DNA of 64,000 nt from UBA6168 sp039819485 (GTDB lineage Bacteria; Bacteroidota; Bacteroidia; Chitinophagales; Saprospiraceae), in assembly GCA_039819485.1 (NCBI GenBank), contig JBCBRY010000018.1, positions 1 to 64,000 of the forward strand, written 5' to 3'. Made by a program: the position numbers and the translations under genes. Of the stretch, positions 24,484-32,066 are shown in pieces; position 1 is the first letter of the stretch, and every line of letters begins with the position of its first letter. The notes beneath the pieces are model-generated. The model was not told where the DNA came from. It did not search any database and saw only the letters and a list, made by a program, of their open reading frames with translations.

Positions 24484-24560
24484 ACAACTGTGGTCGCTCC
24501 CACTTCACTACGGGTAAAGGCATCGGGGGGCAACGCTTAAGGAAGCGATTTCACAGTTGT
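24484..24560 (-). ncRNA. Structured element, possible leader RNA or aptamer
   Basis: ACAACTGTG (24484-24492) pairs with CACAGTTGT (24552-24560), and the adjacent TCGCT (24494-24498) with AGCGA (24544-24548), giving two stacked helices. The closed part contains CCC and GGG tracts that can form further stems. On the minus strand the element precedes the terminator at 24364-24389 by about 95 nt, and the DoxX start follows. This order is that of a riboswitch or attenuator. I do not recognise a known class. Confidence 0.35.
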
Positions 24561-25142
24561 GGGTTGATCTACTGTATGTGCTATCTAAAAAAAGACCGAT
24601 TTGTTTGTATATATAGGTCAAACATTTGGCAACTTCAAGCGGCTTATTTTTTAGTACAGGTTAATTGAAAATGTAAATAATCTTGCATGGCAACTTAAGC
24701 TGGTGGTCAAAAAAAATAACACTTTTTCTTTGCTTGAAAATGAGTCTTGAGGCTTGGAAATCAAACATTTGTCAAAATAAAAGTGTCATTTTTAACGCCC
24801 CTTATTTTGTCCAGGGACTTTAAAAAAACGTCCTTTATTGCCAAGGTTAATTATTTGCAAAAAATCTGGTGTTGAATATCAACTTTAAACTAATTCGAAA
24901 GGGGTCAATAAAAATGATTAATATTAGTGGAAATTAAATAAAAGATACAGATGCAGTAAATAAATTGAAGAGTAATAATTATGTGCTATTCTGGTTGTTG
25001 TGAAAGCAAAGCTAAAAAATCTTTTGTACTAAGTGAAAATTTAAAGTAATATCTATTTGGTAAATATTGCATCATGAATTTAAAATATTTAAGCATTTAC
25101 CTATATTAAATACCTGATTTTGGTTTGTTATATGCTTGGTGG
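24561..25142. other. Gene-free AT-rich region containing R2 copy 1
   Basis: No gene on either strand. The only feature is the R2 element at 24695-24822. The remainder is AT-rich with no strong hairpin, and would contain the end of the LytTR transcript and any promoter for the structured element at 24560. Confidence 0.4.
24695..24822. repeat. Dispersed element R2, copy 1
   Basis: One of three copies (others 31955-32066 and 48594-48719). The core starts with AATAACACTTTT and ends with AAAAGTGTCATTTTT, an inverted repeat about 75 bp apart. The interior has the shared blocks CTTTGCTTGAAAA and TTGGAAATCAAACATTTG. Outer ends are TAAGCTGGTGG and CCAGGGACTTTA. There is no coding capacity. The inverted ends and similar size of the copies suggest a MITE or a mobile structured element. 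Confidence 0.85.
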
Positions 25143-25901
25143 TCAACCACCCAGCCAACGCTTGAACTCTTTCACTTTTTCTCTGCTGACAATAACTTCA
25201 AAATTGGCGGCAGGATTTAATTGGAGTATCAGGCGGCTGTTAAAATAAGCGGATGCTTTTCCGATTGAGGAGATCGAAATAATTGTTTTTCTGTTGATTC
25301 TGTAAAATAATTTCGGGTCAACCAGTTTTTCCAGTTGGTCCATTGTATGCTCTACAATATGCTTTTTTTTATTTTTTGAAACTAAAAAAGAAAGGCTGTT
25401 CTCGGAAAAGAAATAAGCAATTTCTTCGACGTTAATAAAATTTAATTGCTGTCCTGATTTGATCAAAAAGCGGGTTTGGTATTCTTTAGGGGCAAAAGAA
25501 GAAATGAGTTTTTTTATATTCTCAATATTGGGTGCATCTTTTCTGTTGTATAGTTTTTCAAATTTAGTAAACGCCTTTTCCAGCTCGGCTTCGTCGACCG
25601 GTTTTAGTAAGTAGTCAACACTGTTTAATTTAAATGCTTTAATCGCGTATTCATCGAATGCTGTTGTAAAGATAACGGGAGTCTCAATGTTTGTTTCATC
25701 AAATATTTCAAAACTTAATCCATCGGATAATTGGATGTCCAGAAATAACAGGTCAACGGATGGTCTGGAATTTAAATAGGCCAAGGTGTCTTCAACGCTG
25801 TCAAATATTTCTGTAATTTCTGCATTTGGCCGTAATTCCTTGATTATGCTCGAAAGCCTTTTCTGTGCATGGTGCTCGTCTTCGACAATCAGTATTTTCA
25901 T
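25143..25901 (-). CDS. LytTR-family response regulator
   Basis: DNA-binding output protein of the two-component pair with the kinase encoded just upstream (68 bp gap). From the ATG at 25901 (MKILIVEDEHHAQKRL) it has 252 residues; the 13-residue longer start at 25940 is AT-rich and unlikely. Receiver domain 1-120 with the phospho-acceptor Asp55 (LLFLDIQLSDG), the acidic pair in VEDE and the conserved Lys in DYLLKPVDEAEL. LytTR DNA-binding domain about 150-250 (FLIKSGQQLNFINVEEIAYFF to IVSREKVKEFKRWLGG). LytTR regulators of this type bind imperfect direct repeats. Target genes unknown; the membrane proteins in the same cluster are candidates. Confidence 0.92.
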   Translation of the reverse strand: MKILIVEDEHHAQKRLSSIIKELRPNAEITEIFDSVEDTLAYLNSRPSVDLLFLDIQLSDGLSFEIFDETNIETPVIFTTAFDEYAIKAFKLNSVDYLLKPVDEAELEKAFTKFEKLYNRKDAPNIENIKKLISSFAPKEYQTRFLIKSGQQLNFINVEEIAYFFSENSLSFLVSKNKKKHIVEHTMDQLEKLVDPKLFYRINRKTIISISSIGKASAYFNSRLILQLNPAANFEVIVSREKVKEFKRWLGG

Positions 25902-25969
25902 TTTTTTTTTGATTAAAAAACTTATTATTTTATTGTTCAATCTTTGCTTGAATATCTGGCTTCGACCAA

Positions 25970-27007
25970 TTAATTGTTCAGCAAGGGAATGGTTACCCTG
26001 AATGTGGTGTCCGTTTCTTGAATCGCTACCTCTTTGTTGGTGAATATTTTATAGCGGGTGCGGACATTGTTTAACCCTACTTTTGTTCCTTCGCTGACCG
26101 TTCTTTTCCGTTGTAAATTATTTTCAACGACTAAAAAGTTTTCTCTGGAGTACAATTTAATATTCAATGGTTTTTTGGATGAGACAATATTGTGCTTAAT
26201 GGCATTTTCAAAAAGGATTTGCAAAGCCAGTGGCACTATGTAAAATTGGTGGTATTGTTCGTCAATGTTTATTTCAATTTGCAGGTTTTTTTGAAAACGT
26301 TCTTTTTGTAAAAATATATAGGCCTCCATAAAGTTCATTTCATCCGACAGGGTAATTAATTGTTCGCCCCTGCTCTCCAGGACGTACCTGTATACTTTAG
26401 ACAATTTCTTCAAAAACGAAATGGCTAATTTTTGATCTTCGGCAACAATATTCATTAAAGTATTTAAGCTGTTAAATAAAAAATGCGGGTTCACTTGATT
26501 GCGAAGCCCCTCTAATTCTGATCTTAATTGTGCTTGTACGGCCTGTTCCTTTTCTTGTATGGATTTTTTTAATTGTGCATAAATATAAATGGCCTCATAA
26601 ATAGTCGTCATTAAAAGAACGATCCCATAAGTTCCTACAGTCCCTGCTATCGACGGGTCTTCAGGGTTTCCCAGATGCATCCAAAACGGGTAGGACAACC
26701 AATAGACCAAAGGGCCTGCAATAGTGACAAATGCGACGGTTACCAGTGTCTGTAAAATAATTCTTTTCATGGAGTCCTCGAAATCCGGATACCGTTTGCG
26801 CATCATAATATATATGGCCCGACTGCCGATCCAGTAAGTCGTGGAAAACATGGTGCCCTGAGCCCAATCTTTTAAATAAGGAAAAAACCCTACAGCGAGC
26901 GTTTTTTCATAAAAAAAAATAGGCATAAAAAAACCAATGACCGGTATACCGATCAACATAAACCAAAAATCATTAAATCCGAGGTATGCTACGTTTTTAC
27001 TGGACAT
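25970..27007 (-). CDS. LytS/YehU-type sensor histidine kinase
   Basis: Membrane kinase that phosphorylates the LytTR regulator downstream. The 345 residues have about four transmembrane helices (roughly 12-33, 50-70, 85-105, 122-145), then a short coiled coil (KKSIQEKEQAVQAQLRSELEGLRN) and a His_kinase domain with His175 in QVNPHFLFNSLNTLMNI, the signature of the LytS/YehU class. The ATP-binding part is compact: LALQILFENAIKHN (N box) and TKVGLNNVRTRYKIF (G box). No separate periplasmic sensor domain is present, so the signal is probably sensed in or near the membrane. Same strand as, and likely co-transcribed with, genes from 28361 to 25143. Confidence 0.92.
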   Translation of the reverse strand: MSSKNVAYLGFNDFWFMLIGIPVIGFFMPIFFYEKTLAVGFFPYLKDWAQGTMFSTTYWIGSRAIYIMMRKRYPDFEDSMKRIILQTLVTVAFVTIAGPLVYWLSYPFWMHLGNPEDPSIAGTVGTYGIVLLMTTIYEAIYIYAQLKKSIQEKEQAVQAQLRSELEGLRNQVNPHFLFNSLNTLMNIVAEDQKLAISFLKKLSKVYRYVLESRGEQLITLSDEMNFMEAYIFLQKERFQKNLQIEINIDEQYHQFYIVPLALQILFENAIKHNIVSSKKPLNIKLYSRENFLVVENNLQRKRTVSEGTKVGLNNVRTRYKIFTNKEVAIQETDTTFRVTIPLLNN

Positions 27008-27097
27008 TTAATTTATTCAATAATCAGAAATTTTCAAACTGAAAAAAAAGATGAGTAAATTGGTTGGATTAAATTCTGGGATTAATTAAATCAAAGT

Positions 27098-27913
27098 TCA
27101 TGGACTTTCCATTGCATTATAAAATGGCAGGCCATTAATTGCTTGCCACCAGGTGAAAATGATGATTGAAAAATAAACAACAGCAGCAAAAATGGTAAAA
27201 TACATCAATCGATTATTTTTCTCAAAATATTTGATCTTTCCAACCAACAATGTCAGGAGCGGCAATATTTGTATGGCGTGCAAACCCAAGAAATGCATGG
27301 CTCGCAAGTCGCCTCCTTCCGTACTCCAATTAACGACCGGCAAACCTGCCCCACCATCAGGAACGCCGACGTTATGGCCCATATTGGAAATCATCATTTG
27401 CCCGCCATAAAAAGAAAGAACAACGGCCAGCCAGGCAAAACGGATACTCCAGGCAATGGCTGGTTCCGTGTTCAGTTTTTGTTTAAATGATATAATGCAT
27501 AAATAGATTGAGATCAGTGAAATAATGGCTATACCCAGCCCCATAATGCCAAACAAAATTCCATTTAATGGTGTACTCGTATTATAATGAGATAACTCCC
27601 CTCTGCTGGCCTGGATAAAAATGATCAATAACTCGACGCTCATGCTGATGGCTAAGATATTTCCTAAATTATGCCTTTGCCTTTTTGAAATTGTATAGAG
27701 CGGTAACAGCAAAGCTATGGTCCAGTTATAGATCATTCCAGACAAAGCAAATTTCATGGGTTTGATCCATACGTTGACGCCCATGAGCATGCGGTCGTCG
27801 ACCGCCATGATAGCGGTGCTGAAAAAGAATAATACACCAGTCAAAGCCCCGGTAATGGCCAGGAGTTGGTGACCCTCATAAATTTTATTCCATGTCTTGA
27901 TGATTGCGTCCAT
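27098..27913 (-). CDS. Seven-to-eight-pass membrane protein of unknown function
   Basis: Not recognised. The 271 residues are mostly hydrophobic helices (about 17-37, 52-73, 84-102, 116-142, 160-178, 205-225, 235-258). Conserved-looking polar residues inside or next to the helices are WIKPMKFALSG, IFIQASRGELSHYN and GGDLRAMHFLGLHAIQILPLL. The last contains three closely spaced His/Gln residues facing one helix, which would be consistent with cofactor or metal binding, but this is only a guess. It starts 34 bp downstream of the ABA4-like gene and ends 90 bp before the kinase gene, so it is probably part of the same leftward operon. Confidence 0.55.
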   Translation of the reverse strand: MDAIIKTWNKIYEGHQLLAITGALTGVLFFFSTAIMAVDDRMLMGVNVWIKPMKFALSGMIYNWTIALLLPLYTISKRQRHNLGNILAISMSVELLIIFIQASRGELSHYNTSTPLNGILFGIMGLGIAIISLISIYLCIISFKQKLNTEPAIAWSIRFAWLAVVLSFYGGQMMISNMGHNVGVPDGGAGLPVVNWSTEGGDLRAMHFLGLHAIQILPLLTLLVGKIKYFEKNNRLMYFTIFAAVVYFSIIIFTWWQAINGLPFYNAMESP

Positions 27914-27947
27914 TGCTTCAGGTTACTGTTTTTTAAATTCCAACATG

Positions 27948-28361
27948 CTATTTTTTCACTACGCTACGAATGACAAAATATAGCAGCCAGCCAACCGGCC
28001 CGGCCATGAACGTGAGCAACAGACAAGGAATGATCAAAAAATGACTGATACCGTGTTTTTGACTTTTTACCAAAGTCCAGCTTCCTATCAATAAATCAAA
28101 TGCAAGGTAATGTACCCATCCGGCGACGACAGCACCGTCTACGGTGAACAGCTTTTTAACCTCTGCCAAGCTTCCAAAGCCGCCACCTTCCACTCCAAAA
28201 ACGGAAGCTACATATGCAATGTAAACCAAACTTAACGCAACGGGTATGACTGGCTGACGAATCAACCATTGGGTGACTTTCCACCTGGGAGCGACGATCA
28301 TCAAAAGCCATTGTGGTAGAACAATTGTATTGCAGATGGTGAAAACGAGGTCTGGATTCAT
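27948..28361 (-). CDS. ABA4-like (DUF4281) membrane protein
   Basis: From the ATG at 28361 (MNPDLVFTICNTIVLPQWLLMI) the 137 residues match the ABA4-like family, best known from plant neoxanthin synthesis and found in many bacteria near carotenoid genes. Four transmembrane helices are visible. Family pattern: PQWLLMIVAPRWKVTQWL, VPVALSLVYIAYV, then GWVHYLAFDLLIGSW and LLLTFMAGPVGWLLYF. The FTVDGAVVAGWVHYLAFDLLIG block is the most diagnostic. The upstream 18-residue extension to 28415 is not conserved. It is the first gene of the leftward cluster with the second membrane protein and the LytS/LytTR pair. No carotenoid gene lies in the window, so its role here is open. Confidence 0.75.
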   Translation of the reverse strand: MNPDLVFTICNTIVLPQWLLMIVAPRWKVTQWLIRQPVIPVALSLVYIAYVASVFGVEGGGFGSLAEVKKLFTVDGAVVAGWVHYLAFDLLIGSWTLVKSQKHGISHFLIIPCLLLTFMAGPVGWLLYFVIRSVVKK

Positions 28362-28860
28362 TTTTTCATATTTTGCATTTGATGGCCTTAAACAGGTTTG
28401 ATGTTTCGGCCTCAAAGGTGGTGATAAAAAGGTCTTGAAGATATTTAAATCTATTGGATTGAAAGAAGAGAAAGTTGGGATGCAGTATCGAGGTGTTGGA
28501 ATGAGAATAGCGATATGTACCCAAAACTTCCTTCTACTTTGTCAGCAGGTGGTAATAATTGACTTTTATCATCCTTGTTCAGTAAAAATTGGAATAATTT
28601 TGTCGCGTTATTAAGTGTCCGTCCGTAGACATTTACGAATCAATAACTTTTTAGAGACATTTGCTTTCCTCATTTGATCAAGTAAAAAGTATTAAGGATG
28701 AAATTAAAACATGAATGACTGTTAATCAGTCAGTTAACTTGAAAAGGTTCTTGTTGTTCTTTTACTGAGATATTTTTTACAAAATGAAAATTTGGTTTGG
28801 GGCCATTTTTTATACTTCTCCATCCCATCTAAAATTTCCGTACATCAATCTCATAGACAC
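28362..28860. promoter_or_regulatory. Divergent upstream region with a candidate operator
   Basis: About 500 bp shared by the leftward membrane/LytTR cluster and the rightward haloperoxidase. TGACTG (28716-28721) and CAGTCA (28727-28732) form a 17 bp inverted repeat about 130 bp before the haloperoxidase start. No gene is visible in the gap. The operator call is weak. Confidence 0.25.
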
Positions 28861-31803
28861 ATGAAAAAAGCCATTACCATTTTTTTTTCCATCTTATTTT
28901 TCTCGTTCAACGTCCTGCAAGCGCAGCAACCTTCTGTAGCCCGGGAATGGAATGAAAAGATACTTGATGCTATCCGGGGCGATTTTGCCCGTCCGACTGT
29001 ACATGCCCGAAACTTGTTCCATGCTTCCATTGCCATGTATGACGCCTGGGCCGCTTATGATACCCTGAGCGAGACCTATCTGCTGGGCCAAACCTTGCAT
29101 GGTTATACTGCCCCTTTTGACGGAGTACCAATTCCAGATAATATTCAGGCGGCACAGGAGGAGGCGATGAGTTTTGCCGTCTACCGGTTGTTGAGGCACC
29201 GGTTTTTGACGTCGCCTGATGCCTTTTCGCTCTTCACCCACATTGAGTTTTTCATGGCTTCTTTGGGCTATAACGATGAAAATACTTCTATCGATTATCA
29301 GTCTGGTGATCCGGCTGCACTCGGTAATTACATTGCGCAGCAAATTATCGCTTACGGATTGCAGGATGGTTCAAACGAACAATTTGGTTATTCAAATATT
29401 TACTACGAGCCGGTAAACGACCCGTTGGTCATGGAAGATTTTGGAAACCCTGATATCAATGATTTCAACCGTTGGCAGCCATTGACCCTCGATGTGTTCA
29501 TCGATCAGGGTGGTAACCCGATCCCATTCAATACGCCAGCGTTCCTTAGTCCAGAGTGGGGCCAAGTTGCTCCTTTTTCGCTCAAACCAGAAGATGCAAC
29601 GGTTTACACCAGAGACTTTTTTGATTACATCGTCTATCACGATCCCGGTCCGCCTGCCTACCTTGACACCACAACCGTAGGAGGTGATTCGGAGGAATAT
29701 AAATGGGGGCACTCACTGGTTGCTGTCTGGTCGTCACACCACGATCCCTCTGATGGTGTGATGTGGGATATTTCACCTGCATCCATCGGAAACCTGAAAG
29801 TGGAAGATTATCCGGCCGACATCGCAGGGCTGCGCGATTTCTATGATTTGATGGAAGGAGGCGACCCAAGCCCGGGCCATGTGGTCAATCCTGCTACCGG
29901 TACTTTTTACGAGCCACAGATGGTACCGCGTGCAGATTATGCAAGGGTATTGGCGGAATTTTGGGCGGATGGACCTGACTCAGAAACTCCTCCCGGCCAC
30001 TGGTTTACTATTTTGAATTACGTCAATGATCAGCCGCAACTGGTGAAAAAATTCCGGGGAGTAGGCCGGACATTGGATGATTTGGAGTGGGATGTAAAAG
30101 CCTATCTTCTTTTGGGAGGTGCTATGCACGATGTCGCCATCTCTGCCTGGGGGATCAAAGGGTGGTATGATTACATTCGGCCAGTATCGGCCATCAGGGG
30201 AATGGCAGAATTAGGACAAAGCACCGATCCCAATTTACCTTCTTATCATCCGGGGGGGATTCACCTGTATCCTGGGGTTATCGAGCTGGTAGAAGCAGGT
30301 GATACCCTTGCTGGCGATAATGATGAACATATCGGCAAAGTGAAGATATTCGGTTGGCTCGGACCTGATTTCATCATCGATCCGCAGACCTCAACTGCTG
30401 GCGTAGGATGGCAATTGGCTGGTGATTGGTGGCCCTATCAGCGGCCCTCCTTCGTTACACCGCCATTTGCGGGTTATGTTTCTGGCCATTCAACTTACAG
30501 CCGGGCAGCAGCCGAAATCTTAACGGCACTTACTGGAGATCCATTCTTCCCAGGTGGAATGGGCGAGTTTTTCTGCCCCAAAAATGAATTCCTCGTATTT
30601 GAACAAGGTCCAAGCGTTGATGTGACTTTGCAGTGGGCAACCTATCGGGATGCTTCCGACCAATGCAGTCTCTCAAGGATCTGGGGAGGCATCCATCCTC
30701 CGGTGGATGATATTCCCGGCCGTTTGATCGGTATCAAGATCGGCACGGAAGCGTTTGAATTGGCCGAAGACCTTTTCTGGGACGATGCTGATAACGATGG
30801 CTTCATGAACTATGAAGACTGCAATGACAACGACCCGAATATCAATCCGGCAGGCACTGAAATTTGTGATGAATTTGACAATAACTGTGATGGCCAGATT
30901 GATGAGGGGTTGGCTTTGAATACTTATTTCCTTGATTTCGATGGCGATGGTTATGGTGATATCAACGCCCAGTTGTTCACTTGTTTTGATTCGGCTCCCG
31001 ATGGTTATGTTACCAATCCGGAAGACTGTGATGATACCAGGGCTGAAATCAATCCGGGCATGAGTGAGGTTTGTGATGAACTGGACAATGACTGTAATGG
31101 ATTGGTTGATGACAACCTGACCATTTACACTTATTTCATTGATGCGGACGGCGATGGTTTTGGAGATGATGCAGGTCCTTTGGACACCTGCCTGTTGGTT
31201 CCTTCTCTGGGCTACGTAGACAATGCCATGGACTGTGATGATTCCGATCCTAATATCAACCCGAATAAACCGGAGCTGTGCGATGGTATTGATAATGATT
31301 GCTCCGGCATTGCAGATGACGGCCTGACGGTCTTTACCTATTACATGGATATGGATGGTGATCTTTTTGGTGACCCAAATCTGGCAGTAGACACCTGTGG
31401 TTCATTGCATCCAAGTCTTGGTTTTGTTTTAAATGCATTTGATTGTGATGACTCCAATCCGGATGTAAACCCATTGATGATGGAAGTTTTTGACAGCCTG
31501 GATAATGACTGTAATGGCCTGGTGGATGACGGCATCACTTCCGTAAGTGAAAACCTGAACAGGCCGGTCAGCCTTTTCCCAAATCCGACGGATGGCAACC
31601 TGACGATAGAATATGAGTACTCAGGCAATCTGACAGCCAAAATATTCCACGCGAACGGCCGGATGGTACGTTCAATAAACATTGATTTTCTGAACGGTGC
31701 AGCCACATTGGATTTAAGTAGAGTCCCTGCCGGCATTTATTATGTGCAGGCACTGGATGAAAATGGCGTGAACCATTTTGTGGAAAAAATTGTGCGTTTA
31801 TAA
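28861..31803 (+). CDS. T9SS-exported vanadium-haloperoxidase/PAP2 protein with MopE-type repeats
   Basis: From the ATG at 28861 (signal peptide KKAITIFFSILFFSFNVLQAQ) the protein has 980 residues. About 25-640 is a vanadium-dependent haloperoxidase/PAP2-like domain with the phosphate/vanadate site in the usual order: Arg440 in YDYIRPVSAIRG, His543 in VSGHSTYSRA, Arg606 and His612 in SRIWGGIHPPVDD. About 640-890 contains four MopE-like metal-binding repeats (DADNDGFMNYEDCNDND, EICDEFDNNCDGQIDEG and three relatives), each with Asp-rich loops and paired Cys. The end (about 895-980, VSLFPNPTDG to FVEKIVRL) is a type A T9SS sorting domain. The upstream in-frame start at 28792 lacks a signal peptide. 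Halogenation or phosphatase activity cannot be told apart by sequence; cell-surface location is well supported. A strong terminator follows. Confidence 0.85.
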   Translation: MKKAITIFFSILFFSFNVLQAQQPSVAREWNEKILDAIRGDFARPTVHARNLFHASIAMYDAWAAYDTLSETYLLGQTLHGYTAPFDGVPIPDNIQAAQEEAMSFAVYRLLRHRFLTSPDAFSLFTHIEFFMASLGYNDENTSIDYQSGDPAALGNYIAQQIIAYGLQDGSNEQFGYSNIYYEPVNDPLVMEDFGNPDINDFNRWQPLTLDVFIDQGGNPIPFNTPAFLSPEWGQVAPFSLKPEDATVYTRDFFDYIVYHDPGPPAYLDTTTVGGDSEEYKWGHSLVAVWSSHHDPSDGVMWDISPASIGNLKVEDYPADIAGLRDFYDLMEGGDPSPGHVVNPATGTFYEPQMVPRADYARVLAEFWADGPDSETPPGHWFTILNYVNDQPQLVKKFRGVGRTLDDLEWDVKAYLLLGGAMHDVAISAWGIKGWYDYIRPVSAIRGMAELGQSTDPNLPSYHPGGIHLYPGVIELVEAGDTLAGDNDEHIGKVKIFGWLGPDFIIDPQTSTAGVGWQLAGDWWPYQRPSFVTPPFAGYVSGHSTYSRAAAEILTALTGDPFFPGGMGEFFCPKNEFLVFEQGPSVDVTLQWATYRDASDQCSLSRIWGGIHPPVDDIPGRLIGIKIGTEAFELAEDLFWDDADNDGFMNYEDCNDNDPNINPAGTEICDEFDNNCDGQIDEGLALNTYFLDFDGDGYGDINAQLFTCFDSAPDGYVTNPEDCDDTRAEINPGMSEVCDELDNDCNGLVDDNLTIYTYFIDADGDGFGDDAGPLDTCLLVPSLGYVDNAMDCDDSDPNINPNKPELCDGIDNDCSGIADDGLTVFTYYMDMDGDLFGDPNLAVDTCGSLHPSLGFVLNAFDCDDSNPDVNPLMMEVFDSLDNDCNGLVDDGITSVSENLNRPVSLFPNPTDGNLTIEYEYSGNLTAKIFHANGRMVRSINIDFLNGAATLDLSRVPAGIYYVQALDENGVNHFVEKIVRL

Positions 31804-31823
31804 TTTTATTTAAATAGTGAAAA

Positions 31824-31862
31824 AAAAAATCCCGGACTCATGATCGAGTGCCGGGATTTTTT
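31824..31862. terminator. Strong bidirectional terminator
   Basis: AAAAAATCCCGGACTC pairs with GAGTGCCGGGATTTTTT with a single bulge, flanked by A and T runs. It lies 20 bp after the haloperoxidase stop and can also serve the convergent lipoprotein gene, although R2 copy 2 lies between. Confidence 0.9.
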
Positions 31863-31954
31863 AGTTGAAGTTGTTTGAAAAAAAATGTGCTTTTTGATGA
31901 TGAAGCATCATTTTACTATTCAAAATATCATTTGCCGTATTTAATTGGTAATAG

Positions 31955-32066
31955 TAAGCAGGTGGTCAAAAAAAATGACACTTTTCCTTTGCCTGAAAAA
32001 GATTTTCAAGACTTGGAAATCAAACATTTATCCAAATAAAAGTGCCATTTTTTTAAACGGTCACTT
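31955..32066. repeat. Dispersed element R2, copy 2
   Basis: Same element as at 24695 and 48594: AAAATGACACTTTTCCTTTG near the left end, TTGGAAATCAAACATTTATC inside, AAAAGTGCCATTTTT near the right end. It starts TAAGCAGGTGGTC and ends GGTCACTTA. The right end reaches the stop codon of the lipoprotein gene (32065), so the element forms the 3' flank of that gene. Confidence 0.85.
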
